From NCBI GenBank assembly GCA_020718065.1, contig DYDE01000028.1, positions 1-36,459 on the forward strand: a stretch of DNA of 36,459 nt, in the 5' to 3' direction. Shown here in pieces: positions 18,588 through 26,187 of the stretch (positions within the stretch are counted from its first letter, which is position 1; every line of letters starts with the position of its first letter). Under the pieces are notes generated by a model, which had not been told where the DNA came from, did not search any database, and saw only the letters and a program-made list of their open reading frames with translations. The translations under genes and the position numbers were made by a program. The DNA comes from Marinifilum sp. GTDB taxonomy: Bacteria > Bacteroidota > Bacteroidia > Bacteroidales > CG2-30-32-10.

Positions 18588-20345
18588 TTAATAATCGATA
18601 TCTAAATCTAATTGTTCTTTTAATTTCAATATACTTGGATTTTTCTCGGCCAAACTATTAAATTTTTCTTTGGTCGTATATGGACGGACTTCTGCAGCAA
18701 CATGCTTAATTTCTAATACAAGAGAAATTTGATAATTATTGAGTTCTTTTCTTAAATAACTTAATAAATCAGCTTTCTTACTATTAATTTCATCTTCTTG
18801 TACTTTATTGTCAATGATAAGTTCAAGCTGAAAATTTTCTTTCAGAACCGGCATATGTTTGGTTATGCTGCTATATAAATTAGGATTATCCTGTTGAATT
18901 GTTTCAGCATAAGTATTCCAGTGTAAATGTAATTGCTCTTCTGAAAAATCATTAGCAGTTTTATTATAATCTGATTGTTCTTCGTTTACTTCAGACTTTT
19001 TTTTTTCTTCTGTGTTTAAATCTCCACCTGTTAGTTCGGCAAGGGATTTTGTTCCTGAAATTATTTTTTTTACATTTTCAGATTTTGGTTTAGCATTATT
19101 GGTATTTGTTTCTGGTTTTATTTCAGGGATTTCAATATGTTTTATTGCTGGTTTTGGTTCTATTGGCAAAGTCTTAGGTTCTTCAGCAATTATTTTGGTT
19201 TTGTCAGGAGAATTGATTGTTGATTTTGTTTCAGCTTGTACTTCGTTTTTATTTGAAGTTATAGAGCAAAGTATCATCAATGCTAATTCTAATTGTAGTC
19301 TTTTATTAGAACTTGTCTTATATTGTACATCACATCTGGTGATTATTTCAAGTGCTTTTAATAAAAAATCTTGTGGACAGGCTTTTGATTGTTCTTTATA
19401 TTTTTCTTTAATACTTTGGCTTACTTCTAAAAGTTTTAAAGTAGAAACATCTTTACAAACGAGTAAATTTCTTATATGTTCGGCTAAACCACCAATAAAA
19501 TGCTGTCCTTCAAATCCTTTTTCAATGATTTCATTTAGTAATAGAAGTGTGCTAGGAATGTTTCCACCTAGTAAATATTCTGTGATAGTAAAATAATAAT
19601 CATAATCCAATACATTAAGATTGTCAATTACAGATTTATAGGTAATGTGATTTCCTGAAAAGCTAACAATTTGATCAAAAATAGAAAGTGCATCTCGCAA
19701 AGCGCCATCAGCTTTTTGAGCTATCACATGCAATGCTTCTGTTTCTACAGTAATGTTTTCGTTTTGTGCAACAAATGCAAGATGGTTTGCAATATCTTCA
19801 ACAGTTATTCGGCTGAAATCAAAAATCTGACAACGTGAAAGAATAGTTGGAATAATTTTATGTTTCTCTGTAGTTGCGAGTATAAATTTTGCATAAGCAG
19901 GAGGTTCTTCAAGTGTTTTTAGAAAAGCATTGAAAGCAGCAGTTGACAACATGTGAACTTCGTCGATAATATATACTTTGTATCTTCCTATTTGAGGAGG
20001 GATACGAACCTGGTCAACTAAATTGCGAATGTCTTCTACAGAATTGTTTGATGCTGCATCTAATTCATGCACATTAAAAGAATTTGACTCATTAAAAGAT
20101 TTGCAGGATTTACATTTATTACAAGCTTCGGTATTTTCCGAAAGGTTTTCGCAATTGATTGTTTGGGCAAGTATTCTGGCACAAGTAGTTTTTCCAACTC
20201 CTCTTGGACCGCAAAAAAGAAATGCCTGTGCAAGATGGTTGTTCTTTATAGCATTCTTTAGGGTGTTGGTAATGGTGTTTTGTCCAACAACAGTATCGAA
20301 AGTTGCAGGGCGATATTTTCGTGCCGATACAATAAAATTATCCAT
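18588..20345 (-). CDS. dnaX: DNA polymerase III subunit gamma/tau
   Basis: 585 aa. AAA+ clamp-loader ATPase that opens the sliding clamp; the full-length tau form also links polymerase cores to the helicase. Walker A GPRGVGKT (46-53), zinc cysteines C65, C75, C78 and C81, Walker B IIDEVHML and the sensor/finger motif ILSRCQIF are intact. Domain III ends near residue 365; a low-complexity linker (Lys/Glu/Thr/Pro-rich, about 370-470) joins the tau C-terminal domain. At codons 447-450 the message has ten consecutive A residues, a probable slippage site giving a gamma form of about 451 aa. It has a good promoter of its own. Confidence 0.97.
   Translation of the reverse strand: MDNFIVSARKYRPATFDTVVGQNTITNTLKNAIKNNHLAQAFLFCGPRGVGKTTCARILAQTINCENLSENTEACNKCKSCKSFNESNSFNVHELDAASNNSVEDIRNLVDQVRIPPQIGRYKVYIIDEVHMLSTAAFNAFLKTLEEPPAYAKFILATTEKHKIIPTILSRCQIFDFSRITVEDIANHLAFVAQNENITVETEALHVIAQKADGALRDALSIFDQIVSFSGNHITYKSVIDNLNVLDYDYYFTITEYLLGGNIPSTLLLLNEIIEKGFEGQHFIGGLAEHIRNLLVCKDVSTLKLLEVSQSIKEKYKEQSKACPQDFLLKALEIITRCDVQYKTSSNKRLQLELALMILCSITSNKNEVQAETKSTINSPDKTKIIAEEPKTLPIEPKPAIKHIEIPEIKPETNTNNAKPKSENVKKIISGTKSLAELTGGDLNTEEKKKSEVNEEQSDYNKTANDFSEEQLHLHWNTYAETIQQDNPNLYSSITKHMPVLKENFQLELIIDNKVQEDEINSKKADLLSYLRKELNNYQISLVLEIKHVAAEVRPYTTKEKFNSLAEKNPSILKLKEQLDLDIDY
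18991..19007 (-). promoter_or_regulatory. Putative dnaX slippery site (A10) with immediate -1 stop
   Basis: The coding strand reads GAA AAA AAA AAG TCT GA. The A10 run occupies 19006-18997. After a -1 shift the reading is AAA GTC TGA, stop at 18993-18991, giving a 451-residue product. A +1 shift (or -2) meets TAA at 18988-18986. A weak stem (GTCTGA 18996-18991 with TCAGAT 18974-18969) follows. The site lies in the linker after domain III, where E. coli and Thermus dnaX also shift. Confidence 0.65.
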
Positions 20346-20374
20346 TATTAAAAATTAAACTTTGAAAAGAGGAA

Positions 20375-20405
20375 CAAACCTACAAGTTTTTTTGCAATTA
20401 AACAA
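20375..20405 (-). promoter_or_regulatory. dnaX promoter (-33 TTG, -7 TAGGTTTG)
   Basis: On the minus strand TTG (20405-20403) and TAGGTTTG (20382-20375) are 20 bases apart, the same spacing as the bactofilin and hybrid-kinase promoters in this window. Transcription would start near 20368, about 23 bases before the dnaX ATG, so dnaX is probably transcribed apart from the lipoprotein genes. Confidence 0.65.
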
Positions 20406-20421
20406 AGTAAAAGCATTTGAT

Positions 20422-21024
20422 TTACTCTTCTTCTAATTGAATTTCTTCATTTATAGTGATTTTAATTGTGTCCCTTTTTTCTGTATATGAACGTATTAAT
20501 TTTATTTCTTTATTTTTGAGTTTTACTATCTCGTAAAAATAAGGATTATACTCACTTAAAGTATATGTATTTGTTGGACTGTAAACTATTGAGGTAGGTT
20601 GAAATGCCACAACTTCTTTGTTTTTATATTCTTTGGCTTTATTCTTGTCAACAAAATACCAATTACCGTTTTCTATCATAGATATGGTTGTATCAAAAGG
20701 ACTTTTGCAAAAAAGTTTCTCATCAATTTTGTATGTACCATTTTTATTTATACTATATTCAGAAACATATGTTCCAGTATACATAATATTATTAATACTA
20801 TTTATTTCTTTAAAAGTGCCGTCAGTTAAAGATTTTGAATGGATATATGTAGTAATATCATTTTGTGATTCTTTATGGTCATGTTTAAATTTTTTAACAA
20901 CCCATTCACCACATAAACGTTGTTTTCTGGTATGAATTGAAAAGAAAGAATCTTCTTCGCCTTTTCTACATGCAGAAAATGTTAGAAAAGAAATTAACGA
21001 CAATAATATTATTCTATTTTGCAT
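20422..21024 (-). CDS. Lipoprotein of a tandem three-gene family (third, most diverged)
   Basis: 200 aa. Lipoprotein signal MQNRIILLSLISFLTFSAC with Cys19 as the lipidation site, then RKGEEDSFFSIHTRKQRLCG, EWVV and a beta-rich body (GNWYFVDKNKAKEYKNKE, VAFQPTSIVY, LIRSYTEKRD). It is homologous to the two genes upstream (same CxKGEED...GEW opening and WYF..KNK..EYKNKE..AFQPT core). The beta-rich layout suggests a lipocalin-like barrel, which is inference. Probably membrane-anchored on the periplasmic side or surface. It starts 11 bases after its neighbour's stop, so same operon. Function unknown. Confidence 0.85.
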   Translation of the reverse strand: MQNRIILLSLISFLTFSACRKGEEDSFFSIHTRKQRLCGEWVVKKFKHDHKESQNDITTYIHSKSLTDGTFKEINSINNIMYTGTYVSEYSINKNGTYKIDEKLFCKSPFDTTISMIENGNWYFVDKNKAKEYKNKEVVAFQPTSIVYSPTNTYTLSEYNPYFYEIVKLKNKEIKLIRSYTEKRDTIKITINEEIQLEEE

Positions 21025-21035
21025 ATTTTAAAATA

Positions 21036-21650
21036 TTAAAAATCTTGATCTTCTGGTATCATAGTAATTATTTCGTCTTGATACTCAGTATATTCATCTG
21101 AAGGATGGTTATGGATATAACTGTAATTGCTTTTTAGAACTATTTTTTTATTTCTCAATTCAGTGATAAGATAAACGTAAGGATTTCTATTTTCACTTTC
21201 ATAATTAACAACATTTTGATATGTATATTTGGTTGGTTGAAATGCAATACATTCTTTGTTCTTGTATTCGTTGTTTTTATTTTTATTAAGAAAGTACCAA
21301 AATCCTTCTTCCATAGAAACCCTACTAGTCCCATTAGTTATAGTTATTGTTTTTGAAATACTATATTTACCATCTTTCTTAATGCTAAAATACCAATAAT
21401 ATGTGCCTTTACTTATATAGTTGTAATAATCATCAGAAAAATTAATTTCGATTTTGCCGTTGTTATAATTGTGGTAATAGGCATTATAAGGTGGGTTTTT
21501 GTATCTAATTTCTCCTTCTGACACTTTCCACTCACCTATTATTCTTTTTTCTCTGGAATAGATTGAAAGAAACGGATCATCTTCTCCTTTTTTACAGGCA
21601 GAAAAAGAAAGAAGTGAAATTAATAACAATAATGATATTTTATTTTGCAT
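21036..21650 (-). CDS. Lipoprotein of a tandem three-gene family (middle)
   Basis: 204 aa. Signal MQNKISLLLLISLLSFSAC with lipidated Cys19; the mature part opens KKGEDDPFLSIYSREKRIIG then EWKVSEG, identical to the upstream paralogue over this stretch apart from the first residue. The core has DDYYNYISKGTYYWYFSIKK and FQPTKYTYQNVVNY. The nucleotide sequence at 21520-21557 is identical to 22140-22177 for 38 bases, indicating recent duplication or gene conversion. Function unknown; lipocalin-like fold suspected. Confidence 0.87.
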   Translation of the reverse strand: MQNKISLLLLISLLSFSACKKGEDDPFLSIYSREKRIIGEWKVSEGEIRYKNPPYNAYYHNYNNGKIEINFSDDYYNYISKGTYYWYFSIKKDGKYSISKTITITNGTSRVSMEEGFWYFLNKNKNNEYKNKECIAFQPTKYTYQNVVNYESENRNPYVYLITELRNKKIVLKSNYSYIHNHPSDEYTEYQDEIITMIPEDQDF

Positions 21651-21670
21651 ATTGTATATATTTATAGACC

Positions 21671-22279
21671 TTAGTCTTTTGGTATCATCGTAATCATTTC
21701 ATCCCAATAAGCAGTTTGACCATATATTGGATGGGTGTTTTTATTATTGTGAATTTTTTCTATAACAATTTTCTTATTTCTTAGTTCTTTAATAGAATAA
21801 ATATTAGGATTCCCTTTTTTTATATCATAACTTACTACATTGTTGTAAATATATTTTGTTGGTTGAAAAGCAACACGTTCTTTGTTTTTATAACCATCAT
21901 CATTAAAAAGAAAATACCAAGTACCTTCCTCAATAAATGTTAGGGTTTTATAGTTATGTAAATTTATTGTTTTTGAAATACTATATTTGCCATCTTTTTT
22001 AATACTGAAATACCAATAATAAAGTCCTTCAGCAATATAATTGTAATAATCATCCGAAGTATAAAGGAATATTTTATTATTATTGTACTTTTCATAATAG
22101 GCATTATTTGGTGGGTTTTTGCATCTAACTTCACCTTCAGACACTTTCCACTCACCTATTATTCTTTTTTCTCTGGAGTAGATTGATAAAAACGGATCGT
22201 CCTCTCCCTTTCTACAACTGGTAATTATGTTTAATATTAGTGATAACAATACCAGTATTGCTATTTTTTTTGGATACAT
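21671..22279 (-). CDS. Lipoprotein of a tandem three-gene family (first)
   Basis: 202 aa from the ATG at 22279 (MYPKKIAIL); the frame opens earlier at a TTG (22297), but the ATG gives a normal lipoprotein signal with Cys22 in NIITSC. The mature part begins RKGEDDPFLSIYSREKRIIG then EWKVSEG. The body resembles the middle copy closely (DDYYNYIAEGLYYWYFSIKK, FQPTKYIYNNVVSY). It heads the three-gene unit; gaps of 20 and 11 bases point to one transcript, with a -7 motif at 22351-22358. No enzyme motif is seen. Confidence 0.87.
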   Translation of the reverse strand: MYPKKIAILVLLSLILNIITSCRKGEDDPFLSIYSREKRIIGEWKVSEGEVRCKNPPNNAYYEKYNNNKIFLYTSDDYYNYIAEGLYYWYFSIKKDGKYSISKTINLHNYKTLTFIEEGTWYFLFNDDGYKNKERVAFQPTKYIYNNVVSYDIKKGNPNIYSIKELRNKKIVIEKIHNNKNTHPIYGQTAYWDEMITMIPKD

Positions 22280-22350
22280 AGTTTGTTTTAATTTCAAAAG
22301 CAGTAGATTGTTTTAACTTATTAGAACATTATTGAGTTGTTAAGAAATGC

Positions 22351-22358
22351 CAAAAGTA
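22351..22358 (-). promoter_or_regulatory. Putative -7 element for the lipoprotein operon
   Basis: Minus strand TACTTTTG fits TAnnTTTG, 72 bases before the ATG at 22279. No TTG lies at the usual spacing. The 247-base gap between the divergent lipoprotein and 279-aa genes holds no other feature that I can support. Confidence 0.35.
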
Positions 22359-22526
22359 TTAAAATATTAGAAAAAATAATAAAAATAAAATCAATCATTT
22401 CTTAAGGTTTTTTTTGCAACAATCAATTTTATTGTGAGGAAAACTAAAATAATTATTCATTTACTATCACATTTGCATAAATTTTGCGTTATATTAGCAT
22501 ATTAATAAAATCTAAATTTATATTCA

Positions 22527-23366
22527 ATGAAAAAAGCAACTTTAGTTTTAGTATTTATTATGATGGCAATCTTTACTTTCGGACAAATTAAAATTGCAAC
22601 CGATAAAGATATTGTCGCTTTCAAAAAATCAGCAACCCTTCTTGTGCTTGACGATGATAACATGACAGAATACAACGACGTTATTAAAGCTTGTATGAAT
22701 ACTTTTTGGAAGATAACTCCTTTTGAAGTAATTAATGTTAATGATTTTGAGAAAAAGAGAAAAGACCCAAAATATTCATTTATTATTTTATCAGAAGCTT
22801 CTATTAAGCATTTTAACGACTTCTACAATTTCAATATATTAAATTTTGTATTGGGATGCAGCACAGGGACAATTGATGATATGCCAGATTTGGGTTCTGT
22901 CCCACTTTCATATGTTGATGTGGATGAAGAGTCTTATTTATATAAAATGGGTGCTTTTCTATTGTATATGCAATTGAACATAACCAATTCTGCTTTGAAT
23001 GAAAACATAAAAGTTCAGAATCTAAAGGATGTTTGTTCCCCTGAATTGAAAAATAAAGAGTTGTGGTTTGTAAAGGAAGATCTTGCAAATGAAGTAAATA
23101 CTATCGAAAAGATTAAAAAAATATACCCTTATACTGTAAAAATTGTTAGCACTGAGGAAATAGAAAAAGCGATTAATGAAAAGAATCCCAATGTCGCATT
23201 TTTACATAAGGTTGGTCCTGAAGATCCTGAAAAAAACTATGGCTATTGTATGAATTTTATTATAACTGCTAAAGAAGGACAACTACTTTATGCAAACGAT
23301 CATAAAATTGAAGCAAATGAGCCTGATGCTTTTCTTGCTAAAGATTTTAAAAAGATGGCAAAGTAA
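22527..23366 (+). CDS. Secreted protein of unknown function
   Basis: 279 aa. Signal peptide about 1-19 (cleavage near TFGQ). I do not recognise the family. The mature part alternates beta and alpha segments (SATLLVLDDDNMTEYNDVIK, KYSFIILSEASIKHFNDFY, ELWFVKEDLANEVNTIEKIK, PNVAFLHKVG), suggesting two similar alpha/beta halves, and contains LGCSTGTIDDMPDLG and YGYCMNFIITA. Likely periplasmic or secreted. The last base of the stop codon is also the first base of the 20-base inverted repeat at 23366, so an element abuts the gene exactly. Confidence 0.8.
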   Translation: MKKATLVLVFIMMAIFTFGQIKIATDKDIVAFKKSATLLVLDDDNMTEYNDVIKACMNTFWKITPFEVINVNDFEKKRKDPKYSFIILSEASIKHFNDFYNFNILNFVLGCSTGTIDDMPDLGSVPLSYVDVDEESYLYKMGAFLLYMQLNITNSALNENIKVQNLKDVCSPELKNKELWFVKEDLANEVNTIEKIKKIYPYTVKIVSTEEIEKAINEKNPNVAFLHKVGPEDPEKNYGYCMNFIITAKEGQLLYANDHKIEANEPDAFLAKDFKKMAK

Positions 23367-23533
23367 ATTATAATGGTTCTGTTTTTAAGATAATATAGAA
23401 GAATTTTTGACCACAATTCAACAAGAATGTGAGTTTGTTTGTTTTTTTTCTTTAAGAAATCTTTGTGTCTTTGAGCCTTGGTGGCGTTATTAATTTGATT
23501 TTTACAATATTCTAAAACAGAACCATTATAATT
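23366..23533. mobile_element. 168-base MITE-like element with 20-base perfect terminal inverted repeats
   Basis: AATTATAATGGTTCTGTTTT (23366-23385) is exactly the reverse complement of 23514-23533, and pairing continues imperfectly for about 10 more bases inward. The interior (about 128 bases) has no coding frame; it includes CTTTGTGTCTTTGAGCCTTG (23461-23480), a phrase like those dispersed in intergenic DNA of many bacteria (from memory). No transposase and no clear target-site duplication are visible. It could equally act as a long hairpin ending the upstream transcript. Confidence 0.55.
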
Positions 23534-23554
23534 GTTGATTTTTTTCTATGCGTA

Positions 23555-23580
23555 TTTTTACTATAGAATTATAGTAAAAA
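23555..23580. repeat. Perfect 11-base inverted repeat upstream of the hybrid kinase
   Basis: TTTTTACTATA (23555-23565), GAAT, TATAGTAAAAA (23570-23580). There is no T-run after the stem, so it does not look like a terminator. It lies 28 bases upstream of the -33 element of the kinase promoter and may be an operator for a dimeric regulator. Confidence 0.45.
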
Positions 23581-23607
23581 CCCTGAATCGAACAAGTATT
23601 TATGCTG

Positions 23608-23638
23608 TTGAGATAATTTTAATCAAAACATAATTTTG
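23608..23638 (+). promoter_or_regulatory. Promoter of the hybrid histidine kinase gene
   Basis: TTG (23608-23610) and TAATTTTG (23631-23638) with a 20-base spacer match the Bacteroidota consensus. Transcription would begin near 23645, about 20 bases before the ATG. Confidence 0.65.
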
Positions 23639-23664
23639 TTAATTCAACCAATTACTCTATTCCC

Positions 23665-25557
23665 ATGGAAAAAATAATTATTATTGAAGATGAAAAGTCT
23701 TTAAGAGAAAACCTGGCAACTTTCCTCGATCTTGAGGGTTATGAAACGATTGTTGCAGAAAATGGTGCAGAAGGATTAGAAAATATCTATAATTCATCCC
23801 CCGATTTGATTTTTTGCGATATAAATATTCCTATAATTAATGGTTACGAGGTGTTTAATCTGCTTCGGAAAAATAAAAAAACAGAATTGATTCCATTTAT
23901 TTTTATGACTTCCAAAACACAAAAATGGGAAATTAGAAAAGGAATGGATCTTGGAGCTGATGATTACCTTACCAAACCTTTTACTTTAGATGATTTTTTA
24001 AATACCATTAAAACGAGAATAGAGAAGAAAAATAAAATTGAAAAAATAAATGAAGAAAAATATCAGCAAATTTTAGAAAAGACCTCTGTTGGTATTTTTA
24101 TTTTGGAAAATAATAAATTTAACCATGTCAATCAAAAATTTACAGAAATTACAGGTTATGATAATAAAGAAATAATAGGTAAATCGTTTGAAAGTATTAT
24201 TAGAAAGGAATATATTTTTGCCGACTTAAAAATGTTTAAAAATAACATTGAGAATGAAAAAAACATTAATGATATTTACTACACATATAAGTATCAAAAA
24301 AAAGTTTATATTGAAGTTAAGGAAAACGAAAAGATATTTAAGGATAAAGAATCAAGTTTTTATACCATATTAGACGTTACCGATAAGTTTAAGAATGAAG
24401 AGTTAACAAAAAATATTGAACTTTCCAACCACTCTGCCCAAAAGAAACAAGAGTTTTTGGCAAAAATGAGTCATGAAATACGCACACCTATGACAGGAAT
24501 AATTGGTATCGTGGATTTGTTGCTCGAAACGGATTTAAACAAACAGCAAAAAGAATATACCCAAATAATAAAAAGCTCTTCTGAGTGCCTTCTCAATATA
24601 TTAAACGATGTTCTACTTTTGTCGAAAATAGAATCTGGAAAGTTTGAGTTGTTTCCAACACTTTTTAATCCGGAAATTTTACTTAATGAAATTAAATCCT
24701 TGTATGAACCTTTGGCTAAACCAAAAAAAATAAAAATAGACATTTTTATTGATGAGGATATTCCAGGTGTTATTTATGCTGATATTAATAAAATTAAGGA
24801 GGTTTTAGCAAATTATATTTCAAATGCTATTAAATATACAGATACAGGTAGTATTACTTTGAAATTTTCAAAAGCTGAAAAGGTCAAGAATAATTTCAAG
24901 TATAAAATATCAGTAATAGATACAGGCATTGGAATTGATAGTGAAAGTCAATATAAGCTATTTAGAGGGTTTTCGCAATTAGATAATAATATTTCAAGAA
25001 ATATTAGTGGTACAGGATTAGGCTTAACAATCTGCAAAGAGATTAGCAAAGTAATGGGTGGTGAAGTTGGTCTTATAAGTGTTATTGGAGAAGGAAGTGA
25101 TTTTTGGTTTACTTTTGTTGCAGAAAAAATAGATAACATAGAACTCCCAATTGCTAAAAATATTGCAATTAAAAATACCGCATTGCATATAGGACTTAAA
25201 GTACTGGTAGTTGAAGATTTGTTTGTAAATCAGAAAGTTATTTCAATGATTTTAAAAAATGCTGGATGCGAAGTGGATATTGCTAAAAATGGATTTGAAG
25301 CCCTTAAACTATTTAAGGAAAATAAATACGAAATTATTTTAATGGATATACAAATGCCCGAAATGGATGGTGTTGAAACTTTAAATGCACTCAGAAATAA
25401 TTTTCAAAATGTACCACCAATAATCGGACTCAGCGCCCATGCAATGGAAGGAGATTCTTTAAAATATATTAATTTAGGGTTTGATGACTATCTTACCAAG
25501 CCAATATTTGCCAATATTCTTTATAAAAAACTTGCTGAATGGGTATCAAAAAAATAA
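23665..25557 (+). CDS. Soluble hybrid histidine kinase (REC-PAS-HisKA-HATPase-REC)
   Basis: 630 aa, with no transmembrane segment. N-terminal receiver (1-125) with E8/D9, phosphoacceptor D52 and KPF. PAS domain (about 130-245; ILENNKFNHVNQKFTEITGY). HisKA with MSHEIRTPM, His270. HATPase_c with NYISNAIKYTD, DTGIGI and GTGLGLTICKEI. C-terminal receiver with VVED, D561 in LMDIQMPEMDG and TKP. Input is a phosphoryl group on the first receiver and/or a PAS ligand; output goes to the C-terminal receiver and probably on to other receivers. There is no HPt domain. It lies 630 bases upstream of cheB on the same strand and is a plausible partner of the CheB and cyclase receivers. Confidence 0.94.
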   Translation: MEKIIIIEDEKSLRENLATFLDLEGYETIVAENGAEGLENIYNSSPDLIFCDINIPIINGYEVFNLLRKNKKTELIPFIFMTSKTQKWEIRKGMDLGADDYLTKPFTLDDFLNTIKTRIEKKNKIEKINEEKYQQILEKTSVGIFILENNKFNHVNQKFTEITGYDNKEIIGKSFESIIRKEYIFADLKMFKNNIENEKNINDIYYTYKYQKKVYIEVKENEKIFKDKESSFYTILDVTDKFKNEELTKNIELSNHSAQKKQEFLAKMSHEIRTPMTGIIGIVDLLLETDLNKQQKEYTQIIKSSSECLLNILNDVLLLSKIESGKFELFPTLFNPEILLNEIKSLYEPLAKPKKIKIDIFIDEDIPGVIYADINKIKEVLANYISNAIKYTDTGSITLKFSKAEKVKNNFKYKISVIDTGIGIDSESQYKLFRGFSQLDNNISRNISGTGLGLTICKEISKVMGGEVGLISVIGEGSDFWFTFVAEKIDNIELPIAKNIAIKNTALHIGLKVLVVEDLFVNQKVISMILKNAGCEVDIAKNGFEALKLFKENKYEIILMDIQMPEMDGVETLNALRNNFQNVPPIIGLSAHAMEGDSLKYINLGFDDYLTKPIFANILYKKLAEWVSKK

Positions 25558-26013
25558 TTAAAAATTTTCATAACTGTTTCGGCTTTTTTTTATATAATCC
25601 CCAAATAAAAATCCTTAGACACTTGAAGTAATGGTATTAGAGGTTTTTTGAAGTCCTGTATAATTATTCGACTGAATTATAATAAATTTTTTGGTGTTAT
25701 TCAGTGCTCCTGCCTACCGGAAAAGTGAGTGCTTTGATGACTTAATTAGTGTCAGCATGAAAACACCAAATTTTACTACAAGCATTAATGTAAAATATGT
25801 ATGTTGTTTTTTGAATATCAGTAATTATTATCCCGAATTCAGGTTAATAATATTACAAACTGACAGGCTTTCTTTATAGAATTTATTCCAGATTCTTCAC
25901 CTATTCTAAATTATTGGTTTTAATTTATGTTTATTAATTGATTCCGCCTCAGTTTTTACAAAGTTATAATGAAATATTTTGTATCTTCTTAAAAATGTTA
26001 AAAGACAAGGTGT

Positions 26014-26021
26014 TATTTTTG
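26014..26021 (+). promoter_or_regulatory. Putative -7 element for the cheB-cheR-cyclase operon
   Basis: TATTTTTG fits TAnnTTTG, but no TTG is at the expected distance. A start near 26028 would leave a leader of about 160 bases before cheB and would leave the 42-aa frame without a leader. Confidence 0.3.
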
Positions 26022-26026
26022 CTTAA

Positions 26027-26155
26027 ATGAATTATCAACAATCCCGATATCCTTTATTGAGTTTGGTTGAATTTATTTTTTTGATTATTGTTATTTTTTA
26101 CTTAGGTTTGTATATTATAAATCATTATTTAATTCATATTAATATTATTATTTAA
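26027..26155 (+). CDS. Possible 42-aa single-helix membrane peptide
   Basis: ATG at 26027, stop TAA at 26153-26155. A short polar start (MNYQQSRYPLLSLVE) precedes one very hydrophobic stretch rich in Ile, Leu and Phe (about residues 16-31). It ends 32 bases before cheB on the same strand. In AT-rich DNA, Ile/Leu/Phe-rich frames arise by chance, so this is only a candidate. Confidence 0.25.
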   Translation: MNYQQSRYPLLSLVEFIFLIIVIFYLGLYIINHYLIHINIII

Positions 26156-26187
26156 GCAGCAAATATTCTTTGAAAGAAATATAGAAT

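Larger units (their letters stand above)
25558..26187 (+). other. 630-base gap upstream of cheB
   Basis: No well-supported gene fills this gap. Around 25690-25770 there is an imperfect inverted repeat whose ends are TTTGGTGTT (25690-25698) and AACACCAAA (25762-25770). A 62-codon frame at 25691-25879 runs through it and looks spurious. A 42-codon membrane-type frame (26027-26155) and a -7 motif (26014-26021) are listed separately. The length of the gap and its dyad suggest a regulated leader, an unrecognised RNA, or a decayed element. Confidence 0.5.

Noticed and set aside
19012-19596. 194-codon frame antisense to dnaX
   Set aside because: It mirrors the low-complexity dnaX linker and domain III; its hydrophobic stretch comes from the complement of Lys/Glu codons.
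23555-23580. Inverted repeat upstream of the hybrid kinase as a terminator
   Set aside because: T-runs lie on the outer 5' side of the stem, not after it, on both strands, so intrinsic termination is unlikely; kept only as a possible operator.
25691-25879. 62-codon plus-strand frame in the gap before cheB
   Set aside because: It has no recognisable motif, no signal or membrane segment and no promoter match, and it runs through an inverted repeat; likely chance.
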